From: Lachnospiraceae bacterium
Lineage (GTDB): Bacteria; Bacillota; Clostridia; Lachnospirales; Lachnospiraceae
Length of the DNA: 42,650 nt
Assembly (NCBI GenBank): GCA_017399685.1
Contig: JAFQBM010000046.1
Location: 1-42,650, forward strand
Direction: 5' to 3'
Under the pieces are notes generated by a model, which ran no database searches, was not told the DNA's origin, and worked only from the letters and a program-made list of their open reading frames with translations. The position numbers and the translations under genes are program-made. This document shows positions 31,130 to 41,624 of the stretch, piece by piece (position 1 is the stretch's first letter; every line of letters starts with the position of its first letter).

Positions 31130-33091
31130 ATGAAAGAGCGAAAGAATGATAACAAGGAAAAGGATAAGGAATTAAAAAAGGAGAAGAAGGAAAAACAGAA
31201 TTTCTTTTCTTCCAATGATAATAGCGGAGAAAATGGACAGAATCCGGAAGATTCAAAGGAAAGAAAGAAGAATATGATTTACCGGATTGTGTTCTGGATG
31301 TTATTACTTTTAACCTTTGGTGTGAATGTTGCACTTTTTGCAAAAAATAAGAGCGAAGACAGAAATCATATTGAATATCATGAATTTAAGCAATACTTAA
31401 CCGAAGGAAATGTAGAAAAAGTAACCATTGAAACCAATGTTCTTAACATTGATTTAAAAGAAGGGGAAGAAAAGAAGTGTTATACGGAGCGTTTATCCGG
31501 AGATACCAAACTGATTGAGCAGTTAGAAGAAGCAGGTGTTAAATTCGTAGGAAAGTACAATGAAGATGCTTACCTATGGAATCTGTTGCTTTCTTCTGTT
31601 TTACCACTTTTGGTGATGGTAGGACTGGTGGTATTTATGATGCATAAAATGGGTGGTAAAGGCGGTATTTTTGGGTTTGGAAAGTCCAGAGCCAAGGTTT
31701 ATGTGGAAAAGAGTACAGGAGTTACTTTTGCAGATGTGGCTGGAGAAGAAGAGGCGAAGGAATCCATTCAGGAATTAGTAGACTTTCTTCACAATCCGAA
31801 AAAATACTTAGAAATCGGAGCCAGACTGCCAAAGGGTGCATTGTTAGTAGGACCTCCTGGTACTGGAAAGACATTGCTGGCGAAGGCAGTTGCAGGAGAA
31901 GCCAATGTCCCATTTTTCTCTATTTCCGGTTCTGATTTCGTGGAAATGTATGTGGGAGTAGGTGCTTCCAGGGTTCGTGATTTGTTTGAACAGGCGAAGG
32001 AAATGGCTCCATGTATTATTTTTATTGATGAAATTGATGCCATTGGAAAGAAGAGAGACAGTGGATTCGAAGGTGGAAATGATGAAAGAGAGCAAACCTT
32101 GAATCAATTATTGGCACAGATGGATGGTTTTGATACTTCTCTTGGAATTATTATTCTGGCAGCTACGAATCGGCCGGAGGTACTGGATAAAGCCTTATTA
32201 AGACCGGGAAGATTTGACCGCAGGGTTATTGTGGAACGTCCGGATTTAAAAGGACGTGTGGATATTTTAAAGGTGCATTCCAAGAATGTAAAAATGGATG
32301 AAACCGTTGATTTTAAAGAGGTTGCCCTTGCAACAGCCGGAGCTGTGGGAGCAGACCTTGCCAATGTGATTAATGAAGCTGCACTGGGTGCGGTAAAAGC
32401 CGGAAGAGAGATGGTTTCACAAAAAGATTTACTGGAAGCGGTAGAAGTTGTATTTTTAGGAAAAGAAAAGAAAGATAAAATCTTAAGTGAAAAAGAAAGA
32501 GAAATTGTTGCATATCATGAAATTGGCCATGCTTTGGCATCCGCATTGTTAAAACACGCAGAACCGGTACAAAAAATTACTATTATTCCAAGAACCATGG
32601 GTGCTTTAGGGTATGTATTACATGTGCCGGAAGAAGAAAAAAATTTAAGAAGCAAACAGGAAATGTTGGATACCTTAGTGGGAATGGTAGCCGGACGTGC
32701 GGCAGAAGAGGTAGTTTTCGATTCCATTACAGATGGTGCAGTAAGTGATATCGAAAAAGCAACAGAACTTGCCCGGGCTATGGTAACACAGTATGGTATG
32801 TCGGAACGGTTTGGTTTGATGGCACTAGAATCTGTACGGGACCGCTATCTGGATGGAAGACCTGTGCTAAAGTGTTCCAATGTTACAGAAACCCAGATTG
32901 ATGAAGAAGTAAAGAAAATGCTGGGGGATGCATATAAAAAGGCAGTTGCCCTACTGACAGAACGTAGAGAAGACTTAGAAAGACTGGCACAATACTTACT
33001 AAAAGAAGAAACCATAACCGGTAAAAAGTTTATGCAAATCTTAGAAAAGAAAGATACAGAGGAAGGGGATTTAGAATGTACCGATTGTTAG
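31130..33091 (+). CDS. ftsH: ATP-dependent zinc metalloprotease FtsH
   Basis: 653 aa from the ATG at 31130, with AGAGGAGG at 31117-31124. An unusually Lys/Glu-rich cytosolic N-terminus of about 45 residues precedes two membrane helices. The AAA domain has Walker A GPPGTGKT starting near residue 241, Walker [13 protein letters not shown], and the second region of homology [18 protein letters not shown]. The zinc site is HEIGH at residues 463-467, where HEAGH is usual; the third ligand region [13 protein letters not shown] is present. It degrades membrane and regulatory proteins. The HAD phosphatase gene overlaps its 3' end by 16 nt. Confidence 0.96.
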   Translation: MKERKNDNKEKDKELKKEKKEKQNFFSSNDNSGENGQNPEDSKERKKNMIYRIVFWMLLLLTFGVNVALFAKNKSEDRNHIEYHEFKQYLTEGNVEKVTIETNVLNIDLKEGEEKKCYTERLSGDTKLIEQLEEAGVKFVGKYNEDAYLWNLLLSSVLPLLVMVGLVVFMMHKMGGKGGIFGFGKSRAKVYVEKSTGVTFADVAGEEEAKESIQELVDFLHNPKKYLEIGARLPKGALLVGPPGTGKTLLAKAVAGEANVPFFSISGSDFVEMYVGVGASRVRDLFEQAKEMAPCIIFIDEIDAIGKKRDSGFEGGNDEREQTLNQLLAQMDGFDTSLGIIILAATNRPEVLDKALLRPGRFDRRVIVERPDLKGRVDILKVHSKNVKMDETVDFKEVALATAGAVGADLANVINEAALGAVKAGREMVSQKDLLEAVEVVFLGKEKKDKILSEKEREIVAYHEIGHALASALLKHAEPVQKITIIPRTMGALGYVLHVPEEEKNLRSKQEMLDTLVGMVAGRAAEEVVFDSITDGAVSDIEKATELARAMVTQYGMSERFGLMALESVRDRYLDGRPVLKCSNVTETQIDEEVKKMLGDAYKKAVALLTERREDLERLAQYLLKEETITGKKFMQILEKKDTEEGDLECTDC

Positions 33092-33894
33092 TGTTAGATA
33101 TTGATGGTACTCTGACCAATCAGAAAAAAGAAATTACCCAGAATACCAAAGATGCCATAAAAAAGGCACAGGAACAGGGTGTAAAAATTGTAATTGCTAC
33201 AGGAAGACCTACCAAAGGAGCCAAGGGAGTGGCAGAAGAATTAAATCTCTTTGAAACCGGAGGATATATCCTGTCCTTTAACGGAGGAAAAATTACGGAT
33301 TGTAAAACCGGAGAGGTGATTTTCCAAAGAGTTCTGGAAAAAGAGGATGTAGCAAAGATTTATCAGGTTGCGAAAGAGAATGAAGTAGTCATGATTACCT
33401 ACGAAGGCGATACAGTGTTAATGGATGTGGAACATGACGAATATGCTGAATTAGAAGCAAGGTTAAATAAAATGGAAATGAAACATGTGGATTCTATCGT
33501 AGATTATGTGGATTTCCCAGTAAATAAATGTCTTATGACAGGGGATGGAGATTATCTGGCGGAAGTGGAGCAAAGAGCTTTGGCACAATATAAGGACGTT
33601 TATAGCATTTTTCGTTCCGAGGCATTTTTCCTGGAATTTATGCCAAAGGGGATTGATAAGGCGAAATCCTTGGAAAGACTTTTGGAATATATGGGCTGTA
33701 AAAGAGAAGAAATGATTGCCTGTGGAGACGGATTTAATGATGTGTCCATGATTAAATATGCCGGACTGGGTGTGGCAATGGAAAATGCCAAAGAACAGGT
33801 GAAAGAAGTGGCAGATTTTATTACGAAATCCAATGAAGAAGACGGAGTAGCATATGTAATCGAAAGGTTTATTTTACAGAATGAAATATCATAG
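33076..33894 (+). CDS. Cof-type HAD hydrolase (YidA-like sugar phosphatase)
   Basis: 272 aa. HAD motif I is VLDIDGTL, motif II lies in VIATGRPT, and motifs III-IV are [11 protein letters not shown] and [13 protein letters not shown]. The cap domain in between is of the C2B type. Relatives dephosphorylate sugar phosphates, flavin precursors or pyridoxal phosphate; the substrate here is unknown. The start lies within the end of ftsH (16-nt overlap, GAGGAAGGGG upstream), so it is coupled to ftsH. Confidence 0.93.
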   Translation: MYRLLVLDIDGTLTNQKKEITQNTKDAIKKAQEQGVKIVIATGRPTKGAKGVAEELNLFETGGYILSFNGGKITDCKTGEVIFQRVLEKEDVAKIYQVAKENEVVMITYEGDTVLMDVEHDEYAELEARLNKMEMKHVDSIVDYVDFPVNKCLMTGDGDYLAEVEQRALAQYKDVYSIFRSEAFFLEFMPKGIDKAKSLERLLEYMGCKREEMIACGDGFNDVSMIKYAGLGVAMENAKEQVKEVADFITKSNEEDGVAYVIERFILQNEIS

Positions 33895-33914
33895 TCAGAC
33901 AGTGGGGTGTGGGA

Positions 33915-35795
33915 ATGTTTGATTTGGAGGAAGAATTAAAGAAACTTCCGGCAAAGCCCGGAGTTTATCTGATGCATAGTAAGAATGATGAAATTATTTA
34001 TGTTGGTAAGGCGATTAGTTTAAAAAACAGGGTGCGTCAGTATTTTCAGGCAGGAACCAAAAAGACTGCCAAAATACAAAAAATGGTGTCCCAGATTGCC
34101 TATTTTGAATATATCATTACGGATTCGGAATTAGAAGCATTGGTACTGGAATGTAATTTAATCAAAGAACACCAGCCAAAGTATAATACCATGTTAAAGG
34201 ATGACAAAAGTTATCCTTTTATCCGTGTGACCTTAGAAGAAGACTTTCCCAGAGTCCAGTTTTGCCGTAGGATGAAAAAGGACAAAAATAAATATTTTGG
34301 TCCTTATACCAGTTCCAAAGCAGTAAAGGAAACCATTGAATTACTGCAAAAAATCTATCAGATTCGCACTTGTAATAAGGTACTTCCGAAAGACATTGGA
34401 AAAACAAGAGCGTGTTTGAACTATCACATGAAACAGTGTAAAGCACCTTGTCAAGGGTATGTCAGTAAAGAAGAATACCAGGAGTCCGTCGGTGAGGTTA
34501 TGGATTTCTTAAATGGAAACTATAAGAAAGTAACAGACCGTTTGTATGCGAAAATGATGGAAAAATCGGAGCAGCTGGAATTTGAAGAGGCGATGGAATA
34601 TCGTGACTTATTAAACAGTGTGCAGCAGATAGCTCAAAAACAAAGGATTACCAATCAGGATTTAGAAGACAGGGATATTATTGCTATGGCAGCTTCCAGG
34701 GAAGAGGCGGTGGTGTCTATTTTTTTTGTCCGGGAAGGAAAGTTACTGGGCAGGGAACATTTTCATATGGAACGTACCATAGATGAAACCAGAAGTAAGA
34801 TTATCACAGAATTTTTAAAACAATATTATTCCGGAACTCCGTTTATTCCAAGGGAAATTGTACTTCAGGAAGAACCGGTGGAAGAAGAAGTTGGAGCTAT
34901 CGTGGAATGGCTAAGTGCCAGAAGGGAACATAAGGTAGTAATTACAGTCCCTAAAAAGGGAGAAAAACGACGACTGGTTAGTCTGGCAGAGGAAAATGCT
35001 TCCATGATTCTGGCTCAGGACGTAGAAAAAATCAAAAGACAGCAGCAAAGAACCGTTCTAGCGGTGGAAGAAATTCGTGATTTACTTAAGATTCCTTCTG
35101 CCAACCGGATGGAAGCCTTTGATATTTCTAATATCAGCGGATTCCAGACCGTAGCCTCCATGGTCGTATTTGAAGGTGGCCTGCCGAAGAAAAGTGATTA
35201 CCGTAAATTCAAAATCCGGGGAGTGCAGGGACCGGATGATTACCAGAGCATGAAAGAAGCATTGGAGCGAAGATTTTTAAGAGGAATCAGCGAAGAAGAA
35301 AAAACTTCTTTTTCCAGACTTCCGGATTTGCTTTTAATGGATGGTGGAAAAGGTCAGGTCAATGTTGCTCTTAAAGTGTTGGAGGAACTGCATCTAAACA
35401 TTCCGGTTTGTGGTATGGTAAAAGATGATAAACATAGAACCAGAGGGTTGTATTTTGAAAACGAAGAAATCAGTTTTCCGCCGAAAAGTGAGGCATTTTT
35501 GCTTTTAACAAGAATACAGGACGAGGCACACCGTTTCGCCATTGAATATCATAAATTGTTAAGAAGCAAGAACCAGATTCATTCTGTACTGGATGATATA
35601 CCGGGAGTGGGACCGGCAAGAAGAAAGGCTTTAATGAGACATTTTAAAGACATTGAACGTATGAAACAGGCCAGTGTAGAAGAATTAGAGATGGTGGAAG
35701 GAATTACATGGGCAGTAGCTGAGAATATCTATGATTTTTTTCACGAAAAACCGGATAGTGGTAGACACATTGGGAAACCATATGATAAAATATAA
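33915..35795 (+). CDS. uvrC: Excinuclease ABC subunit C
   Basis: 626 aa from the ATG at 33915; upstream GTG codons are in frame and the RBS is weak. The N-terminal GIY-YIG nuclease shows [27 protein letters not shown] UvrB-binding UVR motif lies at [24 protein letters not shown]. The C-terminal RNase H-like nuclease shows [23 protein letters not shown] and [15 protein letters not shown] tandem helix-hairpin-helix ends the protein ([19 protein letters not shown]). It makes both incisions in nucleotide excision repair. It lies 20 nt after the HAD gene. Confidence 0.96.
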   Translation: MFDLEEELKKLPAKPGVYLMHSKNDEIIYVGKAISLKNRVRQYFQAGTKKTAKIQKMVSQIAYFEYIITDSELEALVLECNLIKEHQPKYNTMLKDDKSYPFIRVTLEEDFPRVQFCRRMKKDKNKYFGPYTSSKAVKETIELLQKIYQIRTCNKVLPKDIGKTRACLNYHMKQCKAPCQGYVSKEEYQESVGEVMDFLNGNYKKVTDRLYAKMMEKSEQLEFEEAMEYRDLLNSVQQIAQKQRITNQDLEDRDIIAMAASREEAVVSIFFVREGKLLGREHFHMERTIDETRSKIITEFLKQYYSGTPFIPREIVLQEEPVEEEVGAIVEWLSARREHKVVITVPKKGEKRRLVSLAEENASMILAQDVEKIKRQQQRTVLAVEEIRDLLKIPSANRMEAFDISNISGFQTVASMVVFEGGLPKKSDYRKFKIRGVQGPDDYQSMKEALERRFLRGISEEEKTSFSRLPDLLLMDGGKGQVNVALKVLEELHLNIPVCGMVKDDKHRTRGLYFENEEISFPPKSEAFLLLTRIQDEAHRFAIEYHKLLRSKNQIHSVLDDIPGVGPARRKALMRHFKDIERMKQASVEELEMVEGITWAVAENIYDFFHEKPDSGRHIGKPYDKI

Positions 35796-35954
35796 GGGAT
35801 ACTAGGGGTGTAGGAATCTAAAAGATGTAGCAACTTGTAGGTATCATGAAAATAAAAATAAGTAGAAGCATGGTTTTGTGAGAGAATAAAAAGATTTAAG
35901 CTTTGATATGGGAAGCAGAAAGGATAATGCAGCTTAGGCTGTGAAGGTTAGAAG

Positions 35955-36896
35955 ATGTATAAGGCATCCGTAAAGGAATTGATTGAGAAATTTCATCTGG
36001 TGAATGTGACACCGGATATTGATGTAAGTGAATTGGAAATTACGGTTTCGGATATTAATCGTCCGGCTTTACAGCTGGCAGGTTTTTTTGATTATTTTGA
36101 TGCCAGCCGTGTGCAGATTGTAGGAAATGTAGAATATTCCTATACTACTAAGTTGATGGAAGAGGGAAACGGAAAGGAAGTCGAAGTTTATGAAAAATTG
36201 TTTTCCTACCACATTCCTTGTATTATTTACTGCAGAGGCTTGCAGCCAAGAGAGTTTGTATTTGAATTAGCAAGAAAGTATTCTACTCCAATTTTAATTA
36301 CCAATGATAAGACTTCTGCCTTTGTTTCGGAAATTATCCGCTGGTTGAGTGTGGAATTGGCACCTAGAATTTCGATTCACGGAGTTTTGGTAGATGTTTA
36401 CGGTGAAGGTATTTTAATTACCGGGGAAAGTGGTATTGGAAAGTCAGAAGCAGCCATAGAATTAATTAAGCGTGGACACCGTCTGGTTTCGGATGACGTG
36501 GTGGAAATTAAGAAAATCAGTGAGGAAACTCTGGTAGGTTCTTCTCCGGATATTACTCGTCACTTTATTGAACTTAGAGGTATTGGTATCATTGATGTTA
36601 AGACTTTGTTCGGTGTAGAAAGTGTAAAACTGGAACAAAACATTGATTTGGTCATTCAGTTGGAAGACTGGAACAGAGAAACAAATTATGACCGTTTGGG
36701 TCTGGAAGAGTGTTATGTGGAATACCTGGGTAATAAGGTTGCCTGTCATTCCATTCCGATTCGTCCGGGTCGTAACCTGGCTGTGATTGTAGAATCCGCA
36801 GCGGTTAATCACCGGCAGAAGAAGATGGGATACAATGCTGCACAGGAATTATATAATCGTGTAACAGGAAGTATTAAAAATAAGTCAAATGAGTAA
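35955..36896 (+). CDS. hprK: HPr kinase/phosphorylase
   Basis: 313 aa. The C-terminal catalytic domain has the P-loop GESGIGKS (Gly157 to Ser164), the catalytic Asp pair in HRLVSDDVVEI and the family signature ELRGIGIIDVKTLFG. The N-terminal domain is complete. It phosphorylates and dephosphorylates Ser46 of HPr and Crh in response to sugar phosphates and phosphate, the trigger of carbon catabolite repression. A weak GAAGG site precedes the ATG; 159 nt without a visible gene separate it from uvrC. Glucokinase follows at 21 nt, and the Crh-like substrate is encoded further downstream. Confidence 0.96.
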   Translation: MYKASVKELIEKFHLVNVTPDIDVSELEITVSDINRPALQLAGFFDYFDASRVQIVGNVEYSYTTKLMEEGNGKEVEVYEKLFSYHIPCIIYCRGLQPREFVFELARKYSTPILITNDKTSAFVSEIIRWLSVELAPRISIHGVLVDVYGEGILITGESGIGKSEAAIELIKRGHRLVSDDVVEIKKISEETLVGSSPDITRHFIELRGIGIIDVKTLFGVESVKLEQNIDLVIQLEDWNRETNYDRLGLEECYVEYLGNKVACHSIPIRPGRNLAVIVESAAVNHRQKKMGYNAAQELYNRVTGSIKNKSNE

Positions 36897-36917
36897 AGAA
36901 TATAGGAGGATTTAGTT

Positions 36918-37859
36918 ATGTCAGAATTTGGTTTTGGTGTTGATATTGGAGGAACTACCATAAAGTTAGGTCTTTTTGGTGTGGAAGGTGTTTTGTTAGA
37001 TAAGTGGGAAATTCCTACCAGAAAAGATGATGGTGGAAAATACATTTTAGAAGATATTGCAAAGGAAATCGAAGCAAAATTAGTAGAAAAAAATGTACCT
37101 AAATATAATTGTGCCGGAGTTGGTATGGGTGTTCCGGGGCCAATCAAAGAAGATGGGACTGTTTTGAAGTGTGTAAATTTGGGATGGGGAATCTTTAATG
37201 TTGCAGATGAATTAAGTAAAATGATTTCCATGCCGGTAAAGGTTGGTAACGATGCAAATATGGCAGCTCTTGGAGAAAGCTGGCAGGGCGGTGGAAAAGG
37301 ATATCAGAATCAGGTTATGGTTACCTTAGGAACCGGAGTTGGCGGTGGTATTATTCTGGACGGAAAGATGATTTCCGGTGTGAATGGAGCAGCCGGTGAA
37401 ATCGGGCATATTAAGATTAATCAGGAAGAACAGGATACCTGTGGATGCGGAAAATGTGGATGTCTGGAACAGTATGCTTCTGCGACAGGAATCGTAAAGG
37501 AAGCAAAGAAGGCTTTAAATAATACAGACAAACCTTCTAAATTAAGAGAAGTTTCTTATATTTCAGCAAAGGAAATTTTTGATGCTGCAAAAACAGGTGA
37601 TGAATTAGCCAATGAATTAGTGGAAAAACTTGGGGAAAATTTAGGACTGGCCCTTGCACATATTTCTTGTGTCGTAGATCCGGAAGTTTACGTTATTGGT
37701 GGAGGAGTTTCAAAGGCAGGAGATATTTTAATTCAGGTAGTGCAAAAACACTATAAGAAGAATGCGTTCCATGCCAGCCGTGATGTAAAATTTGCCCTTG
37801 CAACACTAGGAAATGATGCTGGTATCTGGGGTGGAGCAAAGTTAATTTTTGGCAAATAG
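36918..37859 (+). CDS. glcK: ROK-family glucokinase
   Basis: 313 aa. The ATP-binding start FGVDIGGTTIKLGLF, the sugar-binding VGNDANMAALGE, the GTGVGGGII loop and GEIGHIKI are all present. The ROK zinc motif is CGCGKCGCLEQYAS. It phosphorylates glucose with ATP, needed when sugars enter without the PTS or are released from polysaccharides. AGGAGG precedes the ATG, and the gene follows hprK closely, so both are probably co-transcribed and tie glucose use to catabolite control. Confidence 0.94.
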   Translation: MSEFGFGVDIGGTTIKLGLFGVEGVLLDKWEIPTRKDDGGKYILEDIAKEIEAKLVEKNVPKYNCAGVGMGVPGPIKEDGTVLKCVNLGWGIFNVADELSKMISMPVKVGNDANMAALGESWQGGGKGYQNQVMVTLGTGVGGGIILDGKMISGVNGAAGEIGHIKINQEEQDTCGCGKCGCLEQYASATGIVKEAKKALNNTDKPSKLREVSYISAKEIFDAAKTGDELANELVEKLGENLGLALAHISCVVDPEVYVIGGGVSKAGDILIQVVQKHYKKNAFHASRDVKFALATLGNDAGIWGGAKLIFGK

Positions 37860-37913
37860 GTGATTCGGATAGAATTTAAGTAAAGCAATGAAACTGCAAG
37901 TGGGAAAGAAAAT

Positions 37914-38330
37914 ATGGGACATAAAAATATTAAGATGAATATATTTTCTATGATTTCGTTGGTGATTATCATAATACTATATGATATATACTTTATAACG
38001 AATACAAGTATCATATTATATTCAGATGATATTAGTATGATGTTATGTACTATGGTTATGGAAATAACAGTGCATCAACTTTTTAATTTATCAATAGTGT
38101 ATTTGGGTGGGGTATTATTCATCAGTTTGCTGTTAAATGCCAGGAAAAAAATTGCATTAATATTAAATGTAATCATGATAATCGTGGATATTGTGTGTAT
38201 AGTTCCTCTTTCATTCGTAATAGTGTTACATGGTTTAGCAGGTACGAAAATAAATAGTATTTGGACGTATTATGTATCATTTCTTTGGTTGATTGCATTA
38301 CTTATTTATAATATATGTAGAAAAGAATAA
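37914..38330 (+). CDS. Hypothetical small membrane protein
   Basis: 138 aa with four hydrophobic segments: MNIFSMISLVIIIILYDIYFI, LSIVYLGGVLFISLLL, ILNVIMIIVDIVCIVPLSFVIVL and YYVSFLWLIALLIYNI. No family is recognised. The RBS is weak (GGGAAAG at some distance). It lies between glcK and a terminator and looks like an inserted or fast-evolving gene in an otherwise conserved cluster. Coding status is likely from its length and membrane pattern. Confidence 0.6.
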   Translation: MGHKNIKMNIFSMISLVIIIILYDIYFITNTSIILYSDDISMMLCTMVMEITVHQLFNLSIVYLGGVLFISLLLNARKKIALILNVIMIIVDIVCIVPLSFVIVLHGLAGTKINSIWTYYVSFLWLIALLIYNICRKE

Positions 38331-38371
38331 CAAAACCTCAAGGAATCATTGCGGTTAAGATAAGTAACTGG

Positions 38372-38406
38372 AAAAAACTTCAAGGAGAAGCTCCTTGGAG
38401 TTTTTT
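38372..38406 (+). terminator. Strong terminator after the hprK-glcK gene set
   Basis: AAAAAACTTCAAGGAG (38372-38387) and CTCCTTGGAGTTTTTT (38391-38406) pair over an AAG loop with one mismatch. It ends the transcript before murB. Confidence 0.88.
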
Positions 38407-38554
38407 CTTTATAGATGAGGATTTGGGTATTTGATTCGTTGTTTTGACGAAAGGAATTGAATTTCGTTTCGTTTTTTCAGTAATTTTCACATTGAATAAT
38501 AATCTTCAATATTGTAAGATAGGTTTAACTATGTAAATGGAGATTATTTTTAAA

Positions 38555-39472
38555 ATGAAGGAAACATTGTTAGAAGAATTAAAAACATTACTGAATGAGG
38601 ATTCTATCCGATATAATGAACCAATGAGTAAACATACCACCTTTCGGATTGGCGGAAATGCTGCGGTAATGGTTTTTCCAAAAACAGTGGAGGAGATTTC
38701 CGCTTTGCTAAAGTGGAAAGAAGAGAATCAGGTTCCTTTTGTAACCGTGGGAAACGGAAGTAATTTATTGGTGTCAGATAAAGGCTTTGATGGCGTGGTT
38801 ATGAAGCTTCAGAGTAATTTTAATGAGATAAAAATGGAGCCGGATGGTAAAATAACTGCCCAGGCAGGTTGTTCTTTGTATAAGCTTGCTTTGTTTGCAA
38901 GACAGCATGGATTGAGCGGGCTTGAGTTCGCTGGGGGAATACCAGGAACTGTGGGTGGAGCAGTACGAATGAATGCCGGAGCTTATGATGGAGAAATGAG
39001 TCAGGTCATTGAACAGGTAGTGGCTTTGGATGGTAATGGTAATAGAAAAGTATTTTCAAAAGAAGAGTGCAGATTTGGATATCGCAGAAGTATTATTAAG
39101 GAAGAAGAATATTATGTGGTAGAAGCAGTGTTTCAGCTTGCGAAAGGCGAACACGATGCCATCAAAGAAAAACAGGAAGGGTTTGATCGTCTAAGGAGAC
39201 AGAAACAACCCTTAGAATTTCCAAGTGCAGGAAGTACTTTTAAAAGACCGCAGGGCTATTTTGCCGGGAAGTTGATACAGGATGCCGGATTGAGAGGATA
39301 TCAGGTAGGCGGTGCAGCAGTATCAGAAAAACATTGTGGCTTTGTCATCAATAAAGAGAAAGCTACAGCGAAAGAGGTAATGCAGGTGATACAGGATGTC
39401 CAGTCTGAGGTGCAAAAGCAATTTGGCGTAACCTTGGAGATGGAGGTTGAAAAGATAGGAGATTTTACATGA
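38555..39472 (+). CDS. murB: UDP-N-acetylenolpyruvoylglucosamine reductase
   Basis: 305 aa from the ATG at 38555, which gives the usual distance to the conserved PMSKHTTFRIGGNA; an in-frame ATG at 38537 adds six residues and neither has an ideal RBS. FAD-binding motifs VTVGNGSNLLV and GIPGTVGGAVRMNAGAY are present, as is the catalytic Ser in FPSAGSTFKRP; Glu is in the C-terminal region. It completes UDP-MurNAc synthesis for peptidoglycan. The stop overlaps the rapZ start by 4 nt (ATGA). Confidence 0.95.
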   Translation: MKETLLEELKTLLNEDSIRYNEPMSKHTTFRIGGNAAVMVFPKTVEEISALLKWKEENQVPFVTVGNGSNLLVSDKGFDGVVMKLQSNFNEIKMEPDGKITAQAGCSLYKLALFARQHGLSGLEFAGGIPGTVGGAVRMNAGAYDGEMSQVIEQVVALDGNGNRKVFSKEECRFGYRRSIIKEEEYYVVEAVFQLAKGEHDAIKEKQEGFDRLRRQKQPLEFPSAGSTFKRPQGYFAGKLIQDAGLRGYQVGGAAVSEKHCGFVINKEKATAKEVMQVIQDVQSEVQKQFGVTLEMEVEKIGDFT

Positions 39473-40326
39473 GATTTGTCATTGTTACCGGAATGTCTGG
39501 GGCTGGAAAAAGTACTGCATTAAAAATGTTTGAGGATTTCGGGTATTTTTGTGTGGATAATCTTCCAATTCCTTTGATTAAGACGTTTGCGAAAATTGCA
39601 TACGACGAAAATACAGAGATTGACAATGTTGCCATTGGCATTGATATTCGAAATGGTAAGAATTTAGAAGAGGCTTCCATTTATCTGAATGCTTTGGAGG
39701 AAGACAAGATTCATTATGAAATTTTGTTTTTGGAAGCCATGGATGAGACTTTGGTAAAGCGTTATAAAGAAACCAGAAGGAGGCATCCTTTGGCTGCGGA
39801 AGGCAGAATTGAGGATGGAATTCAGGAAGAAAGAGAAAAAATGGCATTTTTAAAGAGTAAGGCTTCCTATATTATAGATACCAGTAAGCTGCTTACCAGA
39901 GAATTGAATATGGAACTTCAAAAGATTTTTGTGAAAAATGAGGAGTACCACAACTTTATTGTAACGATTCTTTCTTTTGGATTTAAATATGGAATTCCTT
40001 TGGATGCAGATTTGGTGTTTGATGTGAGATTTCTTCCGAATCCTTATTATGTTCCAAGTCTTCGGACCTTGACAGGGAATATGGAAGTCATTCAGGAATA
40101 TGTGAAACAGGGTGGCGAAGCCCAGGAGTTTCTGGATAAGTTAAAGGATATGATTTTGTTTTTGATTCCCAAATATAAGAAAGAAGGAAGAAATCAACTG
40201 GTAATTGCCATTGGCTGTACCGGAGGAAAACATCGTTCTGTTACCATGGCGAATCTTCTGAGTAAAGAATTGGCAGGTGGCGAGTATACGATGAAAACCA
40301 TACATAAAGATATTGAGGAAAATTAG
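39469..40326 (+). CDS. rapZ: RapZ/YvcJ-family nucleotide-binding protein
   Basis: 285 aa. Walker A is GMSGAGKST near the N-terminus, followed by FGYFCVDNLP, a family signature. The C-terminal domain has DVRFLPNPYY and GCTGGKHRSVTMA, which in RapZ binds the metabolite or small RNA. In Gram-negatives RapZ directs RNase E to small RNAs; in Bacillus the homologue YvcJ has GTPase activity and affects competence. Translational coupling with murB and whiA is typical of Clostridia. Confidence 0.95.
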   Translation: MRFVIVTGMSGAGKSTALKMFEDFGYFCVDNLPIPLIKTFAKIAYDENTEIDNVAIGIDIRNGKNLEEASIYLNALEEDKIHYEILFLEAMDETLVKRYKETRRRHPLAAEGRIEDGIQEEREKMAFLKSKASYIIDTSKLLTRELNMELQKIFVKNEEYHNFIVTILSFGFKYGIPLDADLVFDVRFLPNPYYVPSLRTLTGNMEVIQEYVKQGGEAQEFLDKLKDMILFLIPKYKKEGRNQLVIAIGCTGGKHRSVTMANLLSKELAGGEYTMKTIHKDIEEN

Positions 40327-40341
40327 CAAAGGAGTGGGGAT

Positions 40342-41319
40342 ATGTCTTTTTCCGGTAAAGTAAAAGAAGAACTTGTAAAACATATTCCAAACGCCAGGCA
40401 TTGCCAGATTGCACAAATCGCAGCCATGATTACCATGGAGGGTAAAGTATCCATTTCTGCAAATGAGGAGTACCGGATTATTGTTACCACAGAAAGTATC
40501 TATGTTGCAACCTGTTACTATGAGTTATTGCGACGGGCTTTTCGGATATGTCCGGAAACGGTTTGCAGGAAGAACAGGGCAGTGAGTGGCGGATATACCT
40601 ATCAGGTTTTGGTTCTTCAGCATGAAGAGGCTATGAGAATCTTAGAAGCAACAAAGTTAATTCATCCGGTGGATATATCCGGGGATGCTTATTCGAATAT
40701 ATATGAGGATACCATTCAGCATTTGGTAGTGCAGAATTTGTGTTGCAAAAGGGCTTTTTTAAAGGGAAGTTTTCTTGCAGCCGGTTCCATTAGTGACCCA
40801 CAGAAAGGATATCATTTTGAGATTGTGTGTGACAGCGAAGAAAAGGCTGTGATGATGAAGGAAATGATGGAATGCTTCGATTTAGAACCAAAGATTATTT
40901 CTAGGAAGAAGTATTTTGTACTGTACTTAAAAGAAGGCTCCATGATTGCAGATATGTTGAATATTATGGAGGCACATATTTCCTTATTGGAATTTGAAAA
41001 TGTGCGCATCTTAAGGGATGTGAGAAATGACGTAAACCGTAAGGTGAATTGTGAGACTGCGAATTTGAATAAAACAGTGAATGCTGCGGTGAAGCAGGTG
41101 GAGGATATTTTATATCTAAAGCAACAGGGAAAACTATTGAATTTACCAAAGTCATTATTGGAAATTGCAGATTTAAGACTGGAATATCAGGATGCGTCTC
41201 TTAAGGAATTAGGTGGCATGCTTAATCCACCGGTGGGAAAATCCGGTGTTAATCATAGATTAAGAAAAATTAGCAACTATGCAAATGAAATAAGAGAGAA
41301 AGAAGAAAATAAGTTTTAG
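40342..41319 (+). CDS. whiA: WhiA DNA-binding protein
   Basis: 325 aa. It has the N-terminal LAGLIDADG-like fold (MSFSGKVKEELVKHIPN, then LKGSFLAAGSISDPQKGYHFEIV) and the C-terminal HTH with LRLEYQDASLKELGGMLNPPVGKSGVNHRLRKI. WhiA regulates sporulation-septation genes in Streptomyces and cell division in Bacillus. It starts 15 nt after rapZ. In Bacillus subtilis yvcK lies between these two genes; it is absent here. AAAGGAGTGGGG precedes the start. Confidence 0.96.
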   Translation: MSFSGKVKEELVKHIPNARHCQIAQIAAMITMEGKVSISANEEYRIIVTTESIYVATCYYELLRRAFRICPETVCRKNRAVSGGYTYQVLVLQHEEAMRILEATKLIHPVDISGDAYSNIYEDTIQHLVVQNLCCKRAFLKGSFLAAGSISDPQKGYHFEIVCDSEEKAVMMKEMMECFDLEPKIISRKKYFVLYLKEGSMIADMLNIMEAHISLLEFENVRILRDVRNDVNRKVNCETANLNKTVNAAVKQVEDILYLKQQGKLLNLPKSLLEIADLRLEYQDASLKELGGMLNPPVGKSGVNHRLRKISNYANEIREKEENKF

Positions 41320-41329
41320 GAGGAGAACA

Positions 41330-41587
41330 ATGATTACAAAGAAGATGACAATTAACATTCCATCAGGACTGGAGGCTAGACCGGTAGCACTATTTGTGCA
41401 GGTGGCAAGCAGATATGAAAGCAGCATTTTTGTAGAAATAAAGGATAAAAGAATTAATGCAAAATCTATTATGGGTATGATGAGCCTTGGATTGTCAGCA
41501 GGGGAAGAAGTAGTAGTTTCTGCTGATGGTTTGGATGAAAAGGATGCTATTTTAAATATTGAAAAATATTTAAGTGAAGAGAAGTAG
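41330..41587 (+). CDS. crh: Crh-like HPr paralogue with Glu at position 15
   Basis: 85 aa. The HPr fold is clear, with SGLEARPVALFVQVAS and INAKSIMGMMSLGLSAGEEV. The PTS phosphorylation site His15 is replaced: residue 15 is Glu within GLEARP, whereas Bacillus Crh has Gln and true HPr has His. Ser46 (KSIMG), the target of HprK, is kept. The protein therefore cannot carry PTS phosphate but can act as a Ser-phosphorylated cofactor of CcpA-type regulators. It sits 10 nt after whiA, as Crh does in Bacillus, with AGGAGG upstream. The hprK gene is about 4.4 kb upstream. Confidence 0.9.
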   Translation: MITKKMTINIPSGLEARPVALFVQVASRYESSIFVEIKDKRINAKSIMGMMSLGLSAGEEVVVSADGLDEKDAILNIEKYLSEEK

Positions 41588-41624
41588 AAATACTAAGAGA
41601 AAAGTATTGTTTATGTAGGGTTAT

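Noticed and set aside
41330-41587. First read as the general PTS phosphocarrier HPr
   Set aside because: Residue 15 is Glu rather than His, so it cannot accept phosphate from enzyme I in the usual way; Crh-like is the better call.
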